Below, one piece after another: positions 49,958 through 60,328 of a stretch of DNA of 64,000 nucleotides. The notes beneath the pieces were generated by a model. The model was not told the origin of the DNA and made no database searches. It saw nothing but the letters and a program-made list of their open reading frames with translations. Where the stretch lies: NCBI RefSeq assembly GCF_006970865.1, contig NZ_CP035503.1, forward strand, positions 3,547,001 to 3,611,000. Reading direction: 5' to 3'. Positions within the stretch are counted from its first letter, which is position 1. Each line of letters begins with the position of its first letter. This stretch comes from Rhodoferax sediminis (GTDB lineage Bacteria; Pseudomonadota; Gammaproteobacteria; Burkholderiales; Burkholderiaceae_C). A program made the translations under genes and the position numbers.

Positions 49958-51039
49958 TTGCAGTACTGCCGGGTGACGGCATCGGGGTTGAGATCGTGGC
50001 CGAAGCCATCAAGGTGCTGGAAGTCCTCGATCTCCCGTTCGAGATGGAATCCGCACTGGTCGGCGGCGCCGCCTACGAAGCCCATGGCCACCCGCTGCCA
50101 GAGTCCACGCTCAAGCTTGCCAAGGCCGCCGACGCCATACTGTTCGGCGCCGTGGGCGACTGGAAATTCGACAAGCTGGAGCGTGCGCTGCGCCCCGAGC
50201 AGGCGATTTTGGGCCTGCGCAAGAACCTGGGCCTGTTTGCCAATTTCCGCCCGGCCATTTGCTACGAGCAGCTGGTCGGCGCATCCAGCCTGAAGCCCGA
50301 ATTGATCGCCGGGCTGGACATCCTGATCATCCGCGAACTGACGGGTGATATTTATTTTGGCCAGCCGCGTGGTCGCCGTACCGCCGTCGATGGCCACTTC
50401 CCCGGTGCCGAGGAAGCCTTCGACACGATGCGCTATTCGCGCCCGGAAATCGAGCGCATCGCGCACGTCGCGTTCCAGGCGGCGCGCAAGCGCAGCAAAC
50501 GCGTCACCAGCGTGGACAAGGCCAACGTGCTGGAAACCTTCCAGCTCTGGAAGGACGTGGTCACCGAGGTCGGCCGCGAATACCCCGACGTGGCGCTCGA
50601 CCACATGTACGTGGACAACGCGGCCATGCAACTGGTCAAGGCGCCCAAGAAGTTCGACGTAGTGGTCACCGGCAACATGTTTGGCGACATCCTGTCGGAC
50701 GAGGCGGCGATGCTGACGGGCTCGATCGGCATGCTGCCCTCGGCCTCGCTGAACGCCAGCAACCAGGGCCTGTACGAACCCAGCCACGGCAGCGCGCCTG
50801 ACATCGCCGGCCAAGGCATCGCCAATCCATTGGCTACAATATTGTCTGCTGCCATGATGCTCCGCTTTTCACTCAACCAGCCTCAGGCTGCCGACCGTAT
50901 CGAGTCGGCGGTGAAGGACGTGCTCGTCTCGGGCTTGCGCACCGCGGACATTTATTCCGATGGCACCACCAAGGTGGGAACCCGTGAAATGGGTGACGCG
51001 GTGGTCGGTGCCATTACCAAGAAGACAACCAAAGGCTGA
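49951..51039 (+). CDS. leuB: 3-isopropylmalate dehydrogenase
   Basis: A 362-residue NAD-dependent dehydrogenase oxidising 3-isopropylmalate and releasing CO2 in leucine synthesis. Motifs visible: [11 protein letters not shown] at the N-terminus, [14 protein letters not shown], and the later [13 protein letters not shown] and [12 protein letters not shown] that hold magnesium and cofactor. It completes leuC-leuD-leuB; asd follows after 124 bases. Confidence 0.97.
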   Translation: MKIAVLPGDGIGVEIVAEAIKVLEVLDLPFEMESALVGGAAYEAHGHPLPESTLKLAKAADAILFGAVGDWKFDKLERALRPEQAILGLRKNLGLFANFRPAICYEQLVGASSLKPELIAGLDILIIRELTGDIYFGQPRGRRTAVDGHFPGAEEAFDTMRYSRPEIERIAHVAFQAARKRSKRVTSVDKANVLETFQLWKDVVTEVGREYPDVALDHMYVDNAAMQLVKAPKKFDVVVTGNMFGDILSDEAAMLTGSIGMLPSASLNASNQGLYEPSHGSAPDIAGQGIANPLATILSAAMMLRFSLNQPQAADRIESAVKDVLVSGLRTADIYSDGTTKVGTREMGDAVVGAITKKTTKG

Positions 51040-51062
51040 CTCGGCCCGGTTCGTCACGCCTT

Positions 51063-51081
51063 CCCGGCTCGACGAGCCGGG
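51063..51081. repeat. Perfect inverted repeat between leuB and asd
   Basis: CCCGGCTCG-A-CGAGCCGGG is a nine-base perfect inverted repeat with a one-base centre, 24 bases after leuB. There is no T-run, so it is not a classical terminator; it may be an RNA processing or stability element. Confidence 0.45.
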
Positions 51082-51163
51082 CGACCAAAACCATTGGGAA
51101 CCCGGCCTGCCGCAAATGGCCGCCGTGGATTCCAAAGTGATTTGAAACGAAAGGGGCGATGTG

Positions 51164-52327
51164 ATGAAGGTTGGTAATCTCGTAGGGTTGGTGGGCTGGC
51201 GCGGCATGGTCGGCTCCGTGCTGCTGGACCGGATGCAGGCGGAAGGCGACTTCGGTCTGATCGAGCCGGTGTTTTTCTCGACCTCCAACGCGGGCGGAAA
51301 AGCCCCGGCGCAGGCGAAGAACGAGTCCACACTCAAGGATGCGCACGACATCGCCGCGCTCAAGAAGTGCGACATCATCATCACCGCCCAGGGCGGTGAC
51401 TACACCGCCGAGATTTTCCCCAAGCTGCGCGCGGCCGGCTGGAACGGTCACTGGATCGACGCCGCCTCCACCCTGCGCATGAAGGATGACGCCATCATCA
51501 TCCTCGATCCGGTGAACCTGCCGGTCATCAAGAGCGCGCTGGCCAGGGGCGGCCAGAACTGGATCGGCGGCAACTGCACGGTGAGCTGCATGCTGATGGG
51601 CGTGGGCGCGCTGTACAAGGCCGGTTTGGTCGAGTGGATGACCGCCATGACCTATCAGGCCGCATCTGGCGGCGGCGCCCAGCACATGCGCGAGCTGCTG
51701 ACCCAGTTCGGCACCCTGAACCACGAAGTGCGCGCCCTCTTGGACGACCCCAAGTCGGCCATCCTGGAGATCGACCGCAAGATCCTGGCCCGGCAGCAGT
51801 CGCTGTCCGCCGCCGAGACCGCCCACTTCGGCGTGCCGCTGGCCGGTTCGCTGATTCCCTGGATCGACAAGGATCTGGGTATCGGGAAAAACCCGGACGA
51901 TGCCGAGTGGGGCATGAGCAAGGAAGAATGGAAGGCCGGTGCCGAGACCAACAAGATTCTGGGCCAGGGCGCCGCATTCGGAACACCGCACACCCCCGTG
52001 GACGGCTTTTGCGTGCGCATCGGCGCGATGCGCTGCCACAGCCAGGCGCTGACCTTCAAGCTCAAGAAAGACGTCCCGACCGCCGACATCGAGGCCCTGA
52101 TCGCCGCCGACAACGCCTGGGTCAAGGTGGTGCCAAACACGCGCGAGGCGACCATTCACGACCTGACGCCGGTGGCGGTGACCGGCACGCTGGGCATCCC
52201 GGTCGGGCGCATCCGCAAGCTCGCGATGGGCCCTGAGTACGTGGGCGCTTTCACCGTCGGCGACCAGTTGCTCTGGGGCGCCGCCGAGCCGCTGCGGCGC
52301 ATGCTGCGCATCCTGCTGGACGCCTGA
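51164..52327 (+). CDS. asd: Aspartate-semialdehyde dehydrogenase
   Basis: A 387-residue enzyme reducing aspartyl phosphate to the semialdehyde, a branch point to lysine, threonine, methionine and diaminopimelate. [18 protein letters not shown] is the NADP-binding start, the catalytic cysteine is in [10 protein letters not shown], and [13 protein letters not shown] supplies the later arginine and histidine. Start 51164 is used; a GTG three bases upstream is possible. An AAGGGG ribosome site is present. It leads into fimV as in many relatives. Confidence 0.97.
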   Translation: MKVGNLVGLVGWRGMVGSVLLDRMQAEGDFGLIEPVFFSTSNAGGKAPAQAKNESTLKDAHDIAALKKCDIIITAQGGDYTAEIFPKLRAAGWNGHWIDAASTLRMKDDAIIILDPVNLPVIKSALARGGQNWIGGNCTVSCMLMGVGALYKAGLVEWMTAMTYQAASGGGAQHMRELLTQFGTLNHEVRALLDDPKSAILEIDRKILARQQSLSAAETAHFGVPLAGSLIPWIDKDLGIGKNPDDAEWGMSKEEWKAGAETNKILGQGAAFGTPHTPVDGFCVRIGAMRCHSQALTFKLKKDVPTADIEALIAADNAWVKVVPNTREATIHDLTPVAVTGTLGIPVGRIRKLAMGPEYVGAFTVGDQLLWGAAEPLRRMLRILLDA

Positions 52328-52516
52328 GTCGGGGACCGGCCGCCAACAGTGGGCGCAGAGCCCCGATGGCAGCCGTTGTCGTTTGGCAACAACCCTCTGC
52401 ACATAAGTGTCGACTAGTTGTGTGCGCACAGAGCTAAAAACTGGTCTCGCCTTGTCAGGCTAAGACATTGATGTTACTGTCAAATTTCAGTATTAAGTAC
52501 TTAGGCGTTCCTCCCA

Positions 52517-55021
52517 ATGATGCGAAAAAAATTGCCTGCTGACCCAGTCTTTGCTGCCCAAAAATTAATGAGAAAGTCATGCGGCTGGCAGGCGGGCGCC
52601 ATCGCGGCCGCCATCGCCGTGTCTTTTGGTCTGGCCGCCACCGACGCCCACGCGCTGGCGCTGGGTCGTCTCACGGTCCAGTCGGCCCTGGGTGAGCCGT
52701 TGCGGGCCGAAATCGACATTCCGGACATCAATGCCGAAGAAGCCGCCAGCCTGCGCGCCACCGTGGCCTCTCCCGATGCCTTCAAAGCGGCCGGGCTCGA
52801 ATACAACGCCGCCGTTTCCCGCTTGCAGATCAGCCTGCAGCGCCGCCCCGATGGGCGCTCTTACTTGAGCCTGCGCAGCGATCGCGCCGTCAACGACCCG
52901 TTCATCGACGTCATCCTCGAAGCCAACTGGTCGACCGGGCGCATCGTGCGCGACTACACGATGCTGTTCGACCCGAACCTGACGCGGCAACTGGCTCCGG
53001 TTCAGCCAACGGCGCCCCAGACTTCTGCCGCTGCCATGCCGCCGGCTCCGGCCATGGCGGCACCGTCAGCGCGCCGCGCGCCAAGCCGCCCCGCGCCGGC
53101 GCCGCGCGCTACGAGTCCGGCGCCGTCGGGTGCCGGCAACCAGGTAACGGTGAACCGGGGCGACACGGCCGGCAGAATTGCGGCCGCCAACAAGCCGGAC
53201 AATGTGTCGCTGGACCAAATGCTGGTCGCCCTTTTGCGGACCAATCCACAGGCCTTCATTGCCGGCAACGTGAACCGGATCAAGGCTGGTGCGGTGCTAA
53301 CGCTGCCCGATGCGCAGCAGGCTTCCGCCACGCCGGCGGGTGAGGCGCAAAAAACCATCATCGCGCAGAGCCGGGATTTCAACGAATTCCGCCACAAGCT
53401 GGCCGAGGGTGCACCCACCATGCAGATGGCGGCAGCAGACCGCAAGGCCGGCGGCCAGTTGCAGGCCAATGTCGAAGAGAAAGCCCCCGCCGCCACTTCA
53501 CCGGACAAGCTGACGCTCTCCAAAGGAGCGGTGCAGGGTAAGGCGGCCGAGGATAGTACGCTCGCCGCCCGCAAGGCCAGGGATGCCGAAGCGCGCGTGG
53601 CCGAACTGTCAAAAAACATCACCGAACTGAGCAAGCTGGAAGCGGCCTCGACCGCCGCCGGCTCGGCACCCGCCCTGGCCGCCAGTGCCGCAACGGGTGG
53701 TGTGGCGGTCGCCGCCGGTGAGGCCAGCACGGCCGCTTCGGCCGCAGCAGCCGCTACGGCGGCCTCCGAAGCAGTGGCACCCGTGGCCGCTGCCGCCAGC
53801 GCTGCGGCAGCGCCGGCGCCTGCCGTGGTCGCATCGGCTCCGGCCCCCGCCAAGGTGGCGCCTACACCGGCGCCCGAGACCAGCTTCATGAGCGAACTGC
53901 TCGACAACCCCCTGGCTCCGGTGGCTGCCGGCGGCCTGATCGCCCTGTTGGCAGGCTTTGGCTTCTACCGGGCACGCCAGCGCAAGAAGGCGGGCCCGGT
54001 GGACAGCTCCTTTCTGGAGAGCCGCCTGCAACCCGACTCGTTCTTCGGCTCCAGCGGTGGCCAGAGCGTTGACACCACCAAGGCGGCAGTGCCCAGCTCG
54101 TCCATGGTGTACTCCGCCAGCCAGCTCGATGCCGCGGGCGACGTCGACCCCGTGGCCGAGGCCGATGTGTACCTGGCCTATGGCCGTGACCTGCAGGCCG
54201 AGGAAATCCTCAAGGAAGCCATCCGCACCAACCCTTCGCGCGTGGCGATTCATGCCAAATTGCTGGAAATCTATGCCAAGCGGCGTGATGTCAAGACCTT
54301 CGAGTTGGTCGCCACCGAAGCCTACAATCTGACGGCGGGCGAGAGCCCCGAGTGGGAGCAGATCTGCAAACTCGGGCAGGATCTCGACCCGGCCAACCCT
54401 CTGTACCAGCCCGGCGGCCATCCGCCCGCGCAAGACGGCGCACCGGCTTTCGGCAAGGCGCCCGTCAACGACATGGTCAGCACCATGCCGCGCACCCTGC
54501 AGCCCGCGCTGTCCCAATCGCCGGTGCCCCTCGATCTTGACCTCGACTTCTCGGCCGACGATGCGCCAGCGCCGCCCACGGCAAGCCGGCCCGGCCTCGG
54601 TGTGGACGACGTGGTGCCGCACATGCAACCCGCAGAGCCAACAGTCACCATCAATGCCCCCACATCGGCATCGGTACCGCTGGACATGGATTTCAGCGCT
54701 GCCACGTCCGGCCTTCAGCACTCGGTCGCCGCCGCCGATGCTGCGCCGGTACATGACTCCGGCATGATCGAGTTCGACATGAATTCGCTGTCGCTGTCGC
54801 TGGATCTGGACGCCGCGCCGGCCGATGCTGCCCTGCTCGCGTCCCATGAATCCGCCCATGAACCCATCCATGACCCGCTGGCCACCAAACTGGCGCTGGC
54901 CGAAGAGTTCCGCGCCATTGGCGATTCGGACGGCGCGCGCGCGCTGGCCGAAGAAGTCATTGCCCAGGCATCGGGCAGCCTGAAGGCCCGTGCCCAGCAG
55001 CTGATTGCCGAGCTCCGCTGA
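52517..55021 (+). CDS. FimV-like protein
   Basis: An 834-residue FimV/HubP-family peptidoglycan-linked polar protein. The N-terminus is a signal-like sequence (ATG at 52517, or possibly 52568) followed by the FimV N-terminal domain (LGRLTVQSALGEPLRAEIDI). A LysM-like region sits around residues 208-265 (NRGDTAGRIAAANKP), then a long alanine-rich stretch, a single membrane helix near residues 465-485 (GGLIALLAGFGFYRARQRKK), and a C-terminal FimV domain (LALAEEFRAIGDSDGARAL). It is expected to affect pole organisation, type IV pili or motility. It lies between asd and truA, as in Pseudomonas and relatives. Confidence 0.92.
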   Translation: MMRKKLPADPVFAAQKLMRKSCGWQAGAIAAAIAVSFGLAATDAHALALGRLTVQSALGEPLRAEIDIPDINAEEAASLRATVASPDAFKAAGLEYNAAVSRLQISLQRRPDGRSYLSLRSDRAVNDPFIDVILEANWSTGRIVRDYTMLFDPNLTRQLAPVQPTAPQTSAAAMPPAPAMAAPSARRAPSRPAPAPRATSPAPSGAGNQVTVNRGDTAGRIAAANKPDNVSLDQMLVALLRTNPQAFIAGNVNRIKAGAVLTLPDAQQASATPAGEAQKTIIAQSRDFNEFRHKLAEGAPTMQMAAADRKAGGQLQANVEEKAPAATSPDKLTLSKGAVQGKAAEDSTLAARKARDAEARVAELSKNITELSKLEAASTAAGSAPALAASAATGGVAVAAGEASTAASAAAAATAASEAVAPVAAAASAAAAPAPAVVASAPAPAKVAPTPAPETSFMSELLDNPLAPVAAGGLIALLAGFGFYRARQRKKAGPVDSSFLESRLQPDSFFGSSGGQSVDTTKAAVPSSSMVYSASQLDAAGDVDPVAEADVYLAYGRDLQAEEILKEAIRTNPSRVAIHAKLLEIYAKRRDVKTFELVATEAYNLTAGESPEWEQICKLGQDLDPANPLYQPGGHPPAQDGAPAFGKAPVNDMVSTMPRTLQPALSQSPVPLDLDLDFSADDAPAPPTASRPGLGVDDVVPHMQPAEPTVTINAPTSASVPLDMDFSAATSGLQHSVAAADAAPVHDSGMIEFDMNSLSLSLDLDAAPADAALLASHESAHEPIHDPLATKLALAEEFRAIGDSDGARALAEEVIAQASGSLKARAQQLIAELR

Positions 55022-55058
55022 CCGTGGACGCGCCCGCTCTTCTTTCAGCCCCGTCGTG

Positions 55059-55853
55059 GTGAGGCTGGCGTTAGGCATCAGCTACAACGGACAGGCCTAC
55101 GAGGGCTGGCAAAGCCAGCTCTCGGGCCGTACGGTTCAGGACAAGCTCGAGACCGCTCTCGCTCGCTTCACCCAGACGCCCGTCTCCACACTGTGCGCGG
55201 GGCGCACCGATGCCGGTGTGCACGGCCTGATGCAGGTGGTGCATTTCGACACTACATTGCAGCGTGAAGCCTTCTCGTGGGTGCGCGGCACCAACACCTA
55301 CCTGCCCCCGGACATCGCGGTGCAATGGGCACACGAGGTGCCCGACGCGTTCCATTGCCGCGCCAGTGCTATCGCCCGGCGCTACGCTTACGTGCTGCTT
55401 GAGTCGCCGGTTCGGCCCAGCGTGGAGGCGGGACGCGTCGGCTGGACCATGTATCCGCTCGATGGGGATGCGATGCGCCTGGCGGCCCGGCAGCTGGTGG
55501 GCGAGCATGACTTCACGTCGTTCCGGGCCTCGGCCTGCCAGGCCAGATCGCCCGTTAAAATCATGAACAGCATCGAGATTCAGCGGCGCGGCACGACTCA
55601 AGCCGCGTACTGGCGCTTTGAATTCGAAGCCAATGCGTTCTTGCACCACATGATCCGCAACATCATGGGCTGCCTGGTCGCAATCGGCCAGGGCCGGCAG
55701 CCACCCGACTGGATGCAGACCGTGCTGGCCGCGCGCGACCGCGATGCCGCCGCCCCCACCTTCTCGCCCGATGGGTTGTATTTTCTGGGGCCGGTGTACG
55801 AAGACCGCTGGGGCCTGCCGGCCCGTGCGGCTGCGTATGATTGGCTTCCATGA
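55059..55853 (+). CDS. truA: tRNA pseudouridine synthase A
   Basis: A 264-residue enzyme making pseudouridine at tRNA positions 38-40. The catalytic aspartate is in CAGRTDAGVHG; RYAYVLLES and LHHMIRNIMGCLVAIG are also typical. I choose the GTG at 55059 (reads RLALGISYNGQAYEGWQ next) because it gives the family N-terminus; a TTG at 55005 would run through the fimV end. The original trpF start codon lies inside its last codons, so the two were closely linked before the insertion described below. Confidence 0.94.
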   Translation: MRLALGISYNGQAYEGWQSQLSGRTVQDKLETALARFTQTPVSTLCAGRTDAGVHGLMQVVHFDTTLQREAFSWVRGTNTYLPPDIAVQWAHEVPDAFHCRASAIARRYAYVLLESPVRPSVEAGRVGWTMYPLDGDAMRLAARQLVGEHDFTSFRASACQARSPVKIMNSIEIQRRGTTQAAYWRFEFEANAFLHHMIRNIMGCLVAIGQGRQPPDWMQTVLAARDRDAAAPTFSPDGLYFLGPVYEDRWGLPARAAAYDWLP

Positions 55854-55867
55854 CCACCCAACAGCGC

Positions 55868-55962
55868 TCCACACGATCCAGCTTCGGCGACGTCGGGCCG
55901 CCCCAAGGCGCGAAGGCCCCCTCGGGGGCAGCGCAGCACACGCAGTGGCAAGCGTGGGGGCT
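55868..55962 (-). mobile_element. MITE-like element at the trpF start
   Basis: A 95-nt element flanked by CAGCGC at 55862-55867 and 55963-55968. Read on the reverse strand it begins AGCCCCCACG and contains CTGCCCCCGAGGGGGC, both shared with the element at 57878. Removing the element and one flank restores ATG (55850) directly to the trpF frame, so it inserted after codon 6. Not a multiple of three in total (101 nt with one flank). Confidence 0.8.
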
Positions 55963-56649
55963 CAGCGCACCAGGATCAAGATCTGCGGCCTGACGCGTGA
56001 GCAGGACGTGGATGCGGCCGTGGCCGCCGGGGCCGACGCCGTGGGCTTTGTGCTATACCCGCCCAGCCCGCGTTATGTCACGCCCGCGCGCGCGCTGGAG
56101 CTGGCCCGGCGCCTGCCGCCGTTTGTCACGCCCGTACTGCTTTTCGTCAACGAGAGTGCTGCGAAAATAATAGCGACCTGCCAAGATATACCGGGGGCTA
56201 CAGTTCAATTTCATGGTGAAGAAACGCCCGGGGACTGCGACCGCATCGCGCGCCCCTACCTCCGTGCCGCGCGGATTCCGCTGGGCGCAGCGGCGGCAGG
56301 CTTTGACCTCGTAAAATACGCCCAAGATTATTCAAACGCCCAGGCCATCCTGCTCGACGCCCATGTCGACGGCTATGGCGGCGGCGGCAAGGCATTCAAT
56401 TGGTCACTTTTGCCTCCAAGCGTCAACGCTCACCTCGTCTTGAGTGGTGGGTTGAATGCTGCCAACGTGATCGATGGCATCTTGCAGGTCAGGCCGCGTT
56501 GCAGGACGCTGGCCGTTGATGTGAGTTCCGGCGTCGAGATCCACAAGGGGATCAAGAGCGCGGAGAAAATCAACCAGTTCGTTGCCGCCGTGCGCGCGGC
56601 CGACGAACAATTTGCAAAGTCAAACCATGTTCCAGTACCAGCAACCTGA
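55954..56649 (+). CDS. trpF: Phosphoribosylanthranilate isomerase, start displaced by insertion
   Basis: Enzyme of tryptophan synthesis (TIM barrel) with the family start motif [12 protein letters not shown], the general-acid region [10 protein letters not shown], and [11 protein letters not shown] and [10 protein letters not shown] phosphate-site motifs. A small insertion element of 101 nt including its duplication separates the original ATG at 55850 from the coding frame, and that original frame now stops at 55993. The best remaining start in frame is GTG 55954 (within the element), with ATG 55837 as a longer alternative; neither has a good ribosome site, so expression may be weak. A 49-nt repeat (56158-56206) lies inside the gene. 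The end overlaps trpB by 23 bases. Confidence 0.9.
   Translation: MGAQRTRIKICGLTREQDVDAAVAAGADAVGFVLYPPSPRYVTPARALELARRLPPFVTPVLLFVNESAAKIIATCQDIPGATVQFHGEETPGDCDRIARPYLRAARIPLGAAAAGFDLVKYAQDYSNAQAILLDAHVDGYGGGGKAFNWSLLPPSVNAHLVLSGGLNAANVIDGILQVRPRCRTLAVDVSSGVEIHKGIKSAEKINQFVAAVRAADEQFAKSNHVPVPAT
56158..56206 (-). repeat. 49-nt dispersed repeat, copy inside trpF
   Basis: GCTGCGAAAATAATAGC at the start and GCTACAG at position 40, the spacing of the family. It codes in frame for the [18 protein letters not shown] stretch. Confidence 0.6.
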
Positions 56650-57877
56650 CCCGACGGGCCACTTCGGGATCTACGGCGGCAGTTTCGTGAGCGAGACGCT
56701 GACGCACGCCATCAACGAGCTCAAAGACGCCTACGCGAAGTACCAGCACGACCCCGCCTTCATCGACGAATTCAAATACGAACTCGTGCACTACGTCGGC
56801 CGGCCCTCGCCGATTTACCACGCCGCGCGCACCAGCCGCGAGTTGAAAGGTGCGCAGATCTATCTCAAGCGCGAGGACCTGAACCACACCGGCGCGCACA
56901 AGATCAACAACGTGATCGGGCAGGCCATGCTGGCGCGCCGCATGGGCAAGCCGCGCATCATCGCCGAAACCGGCGCCGGCCAGCACGGCGTGGCCACCGC
57001 CACCATCTGCGCGCGCTATGGGCTCGAATGCGTGGTCTACATGGGCTCCGAAGACGTCAAGCGCCAAAGCCCGAACGTGTACCGCATGAACCTGCTGGGC
57101 GCCACCGTGGTGCCGGTCGAATCGGGCAGCAAAACGCTGAAAGACGCACTGAACGAAGCCATGCGCGACTGGGTCGCCAACGTGGACAACACCTTCTACA
57201 TCATCGGCACGGTGGCCGGGCCGCACCCCTACCCGACCATGGTGCGCGACTTCCAGAGCGTGATCGGCGAGGAATGCCTGACGCAGATGCCCGAGATGAC
57301 GGGCGGCAGGCAGCCCGATGTGGTGGTTGCCTGCGTGGGCGGTGGCAGCAACGCGATGGGCATCTTCTACCCCTATATTGCGCACGAAGCCACGCGCCTG
57401 ATCGGCGTCGAGGCCGCCGGCGAAGGGCTGGACTCTGGCCGCCATTCGGCCTCGATCCTGCGCGGCAGCCCCGGCGTGCTGCACGGCAACCGCACCTACC
57501 TGCTGCAGAACGAGGACGGCCAGGTGACAGAAACACACAGCATCAGCGCCGGCCTGGACTACCCCGGCGTCGGCCCCGAACATGCCTACCTGGCCGACAT
57601 CGGGCGTGCCGAGTACGTCGGCATCACCGACGCCGAAGCGCTGGCAGCCTTCCACTACCTGTGCCGCACCGAAGGCATCATCCCGGCCCTCGAATCGAGC
57701 CACGCCGTGGCTTACGCCATGAAACTCGCGAAAACCATGCGCCCGGACCAGACCATCCTGGTCAACCTCTCGGGTCGCGGCGACAAGGACATCGGCACGG
57801 TAGCCGATCTGGCAGGTGTGGACTTCTACGACCGGCCGTCGATGCGCGGCCTGCAGGTGAAAGGAGGCAAGACATGA
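56627..57877 (+). CDS. trpB: Tryptophan synthase beta chain
   Basis: A 416-residue PLP enzyme joining indole and serine. The Schiff-base lysine is in [14 protein letters not shown]; the glycine-rich phosphate site is VGGGSNAMG, and [13 protein letters not shown] is also typical. Start at 56627 ([18 protein letters not shown]) lies inside the trpF end. Its stop originally abutted trpA directly; the second insertion element now separates them. Confidence 0.97.
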   Translation: MFQYQQPDPTGHFGIYGGSFVSETLTHAINELKDAYAKYQHDPAFIDEFKYELVHYVGRPSPIYHAARTSRELKGAQIYLKREDLNHTGAHKINNVIGQAMLARRMGKPRIIAETGAGQHGVATATICARYGLECVVYMGSEDVKRQSPNVYRMNLLGATVVPVESGSKTLKDALNEAMRDWVANVDNTFYIIGTVAGPHPYPTMVRDFQSVIGEECLTQMPEMTGGRQPDVVVACVGGGSNAMGIFYPYIAHEATRLIGVEAAGEGLDSGRHSASILRGSPGVLHGNRTYLLQNEDGQVTETHSISAGLDYPGVGPEHAYLADIGRAEYVGITDAEALAAFHYLCRTEGIIPALESSHAVAYAMKLAKTMRPDQTILVNLSGRGDKDIGTVADLAGVDFYDRPSMRGLQVKGGKT

Positions 57878-57961
57878 ACAGCCCCCACGTTCATCACTTC
57901 GTGTATTCACTGCCCCCCGAGGGGGCACGCGCCGCCCTAGAGACGGCTCGTCGGGAGGCGC
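57878..57961 (+). mobile_element. MITE-like element at the trpA start
   Basis: An 84-nt element flanked by CATGA at 57873-57877 and 57962-57966. It starts ACAGCCCCCACG and has CTGCCCCCCGAGGGGGC, matching the trpF-start element in reverse. The left flank keeps the old SD-ATG (AAGGAGG then ATG at 57874) and the element's right end supplies GGGAGG before the present trpA ATG. Confidence 0.8.
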
Positions 57962-57962
57962 C

Positions 57963-58808
57963 ATGAGCCGCATTGCCGCCACCTTCGCGGCCCTCAGGAA
58001 GGATGGGCGCCGCGCGCTCATCCCCTACGTCACGGCCGGTTTCCCCTACGCCGACATCACGCCGGAGCTGATGCACGGCATGGTGGCCGCCGGCGCCGAC
58101 GTGATCGAGCTGGGCGTGCCCTTCTCCGACCCGATGGCCGACGGCCCGGTGATCCAGAAAGCCGGCGAAGCGGCGCTCGCGTCAGGCGTCGGCATGAAGC
58201 AGGTGCTGGCCATGGTTGGCGCCTTTCGCGAGAAAGACACGACCACGCCCGTGGTGCTGATGGGCTACGCCAATCCGGTCGAGCACTACGGCCTGGTGCA
58301 CGGCCCCGACGCCTTCATCCGCGACGCTGCGGCCGCGGGCGTCGATGGTTTGCTGATCGTCGACTATCCGCCCGAGGAGTGCGAGGACTTCGCGGCCCGG
58401 CTGCGCAGCGCCGGCATCGACCTGATCTTCCTGCTGGCACCGACCTCTACCTCCGAGCGCATGGCGCAGGTCGCGCGTATCGCCAGCGGCTACGTCTACT
58501 ACGTCTCGCTCAAGGGCGTGACGGGTGCAGGCCACCTGGACACCGAAGCGGTCGGGCGCATGATCCCGCGCATCCGAGAGCATGTGGGCATTCCGGTCGG
58601 CGTGGGCTTCGGCATCCGCGACGCGCGCACGGCGCAAGCCATCGGCTCGGCCGCCGATGCGGTGGTGATCGGCACGAAGATCATCCAGTTGATCGATGGC
58701 CAGCCGCGCGAGCAGGTCGTGCCGGTGGTGCGCGCATTCCTGGCCGGCATCCGCGAGGCGCTCGACGCCCTGCCCGCCGCCACGGCCAAGAATGCCGCTG
58801 GCCGATAA
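57963..58808 (+). CDS. trpA: Tryptophan synthase alpha chain
   Basis: A 281-residue TIM-barrel subunit splitting indole-3-glycerol phosphate. The catalytic glutamate is in [19 protein letters not shown] and the phosphate-site region is near the C-terminal [11 protein letters not shown] and [18 protein letters not shown] holds a catalytic-type aspartate. The start ATG lies at the right border of the insertion element, which gives GGGAGG four bases away. Complete. Confidence 0.97.
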   Translation: MSRIAATFAALRKDGRRALIPYVTAGFPYADITPELMHGMVAAGADVIELGVPFSDPMADGPVIQKAGEAALASGVGMKQVLAMVGAFREKDTTTPVVLMGYANPVEHYGLVHGPDAFIRDAAAAGVDGLLIVDYPPEECEDFAARLRSAGIDLIFLLAPTSTSERMAQVARIASGYVYYVSLKGVTGAGHLDTEAVGRMIPRIREHVGIPVGVGFGIRDARTAQAIGSAADAVVIGTKIIQLIDGQPREQVVPVVRAFLAGIREALDALPAATAKNAAGR

Positions 58809-58833
58809 TCCCACCCACAGGAGCATTGAATCC

Positions 58834-59706
58834 ATGAGTTGGCTAGAAAAACTTCTTCCCCCCAAAATCCAGCAAACCGACCCGGCGGACCGCCGTAGCG
58901 TGCCCGAAGGCCTGTGGGTCAAGTGCCCAAGCTGCGAAACGGTGCTGTACAAGACCGATCTGGAGCAGAACCAGAACGTGTGCCCGAGTTGCGGCCACCA
59001 CCACCGCATCGGTGCGCGCGCGCGGCTCAATGTATTTCTCGACCCGGAAGGCCGCTACGAGATCGGGCAGGAGGTGCTTCCCGTGGACGCGCTCAAGTTC
59101 AAGGACAGCCGCAAATACCCCGAGCGCCTGAAAGAAGCGCTGGAAAACACCGGCGAGACCGATGCGCTGGTGGTCATGGGCGGCGCGGTGCACAGCATCA
59201 GCGTGGTGGTGGCGTGCTTCGAATTTGACTTCATGGGCGGCAGCATGGGCAGCGTGGTGGGCGAGCGCTTTGTGCGCGGCGTGCACGCGGCGATCGAACA
59301 AAAGGTGCCCTTCATCTGCTTTACCGCCACCGGCGGCGCCCGCATGCAGGAAGGCTTGCTGAGCCTGATGCAGATGGCCAAGACGAATGCCTCCTTGACC
59401 CGTCTGGCCAAGAAAGGCCTGCCCTATATCAGCGTGCTGACCGACCCGACCATGGGCGGCGTCAGCGCCGGCTTTGCCTTCTTGGGCGATGTGGTGATGG
59501 CCGAGCCCAAGGCGCTGATCGGTTTTGCCGGCCCGCGCGTGATCGAGTCCACGGTGCGCGTGACCCTGCCCGAAGGCTTTCAGCGCGCCGAATTCCTGCA
59601 GCAAAAAGGCGCGATCGACCTCATTTGCGACCGCCGCGAGCTGCGCAAGACCATTGCCAGCACGCTGGCCATGCTGCTGCGCCAGTCGGCGGACGCGGTG
59701 GCTTGA
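58834..59706 (+). CDS. accD: Acetyl-CoA carboxylase carboxyltransferase subunit beta
   Basis: A 290-residue carboxyltransferase subunit for fatty-acid synthesis. The zinc ribbon ([11 protein letters not shown] and [11 protein letters not shown]) is at the N-terminus and the crotonase-like core carries [10 protein letters not shown] and [11 protein letters not shown]. Start at 58834 ([13 protein letters not shown]) has CAGGAGC upstream and follows trpA by 25 bases, a known gene order. Confidence 0.97.
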   Translation: MSWLEKLLPPKIQQTDPADRRSVPEGLWVKCPSCETVLYKTDLEQNQNVCPSCGHHHRIGARARLNVFLDPEGRYEIGQEVLPVDALKFKDSRKYPERLKEALENTGETDALVVMGGAVHSISVVVACFEFDFMGGSMGSVVGERFVRGVHAAIEQKVPFICFTATGGARMQEGLLSLMQMAKTNASLTRLAKKGLPYISVLTDPTMGGVSAGFAFLGDVVMAEPKALIGFAGPRVIESTVRVTLPEGFQRAEFLQQKGAIDLICDRRELRKTIASTLAMLLRQSADAVA

Positions 59707-59716
59707 CGGCAGCGGC

Positions 59717-60268
59717 TCAGTGCAGCACCACCGCCTGGATAGTCCACCACACCATCGACGCCACCTGCAGCAGCACCAGCAGCACCAGCGGTGACAGGTC
59801 GATCCCCCCGACCAGCGGAACGATACGCCGGATCGGACGCAATAGCGGCTCGCACAAACGCTCGATCACATGGAACAGCGGTGAGCCGCCGGTTTGCACC
59901 CAGGACATCACGGCATACACGATCAACAGGCCCGTCAGCCCCGAAATCACCAGCCGTACCAGGCCAAAGGCGGCCAGTACCGGCAGAAAAATCAGCGCAC
60001 TCTCGGCGCCGGCCAGCAGCCACAGCACGATGTACTGTGCCAGCACCAGCAGGAAAGCGCCCGCCAGACTCGCCAGATCCCAGCGCCCCGCCGCGGGCAC
60101 GATGCGCCGCAGCGGCAGCACCAGCCAGTCGGTCAGCGCAAACACAAAGCGCCCCACCGGATTGCCAAAGGGCACGCGCTGGTACTGCATGTACAGGCGC
60201 AGCAGGCAGGCGCCGCCCAGCAGGCCGATGGTCACGTCGAGCAGGAAGGAGATGATTTGGTAAGGCAT
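59717..60268 (-). CDS. YggT family membrane protein
   Basis: A 183-residue membrane protein with two YGGT repeats and about four helices. Each repeat ends in a RRIVP-type motif (LRRIVPAAGRWDLASL and IRRIVPLVGGIDLSPL). In related bacteria it takes part in osmotic or division-linked functions, but its exact role is not well settled. It is convergent with accD and divergent from the LON gene. Confidence 0.92.
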   Translation of the reverse strand: MPYQIISFLLDVTIGLLGGACLLRLYMQYQRVPFGNPVGRFVFALTDWLVLPLRRIVPAAGRWDLASLAGAFLLVLAQYIVLWLLAGAESALIFLPVLAAFGLVRLVISGLTGLLIVYAVMSWVQTGGSPLFHVIERLCEPLLRPIRRIVPLVGGIDLSPLVLLVLLQVASMVWWTIQAVVLH

Positions 60269-60328
60269 GGGTACAAGTCGATCAGGTCATGGGATGATAG
60301 CGGCCAGAAGTGACTTATCGATGTAGCG

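Noticed and set aside
50831..50870. GGCTACAATATTG in leuB as a further 49-nt repeat copy
   Set aside because: Only one end resembles the family; the second end is missing at the required distance and the sequence fits the conserved LeuB protein.
53002..53907. Alanine-rich minus-strand frame in the fimV region
   Set aside because: It mirrors the low-complexity alanine-rich part of fimV and has no independent support.
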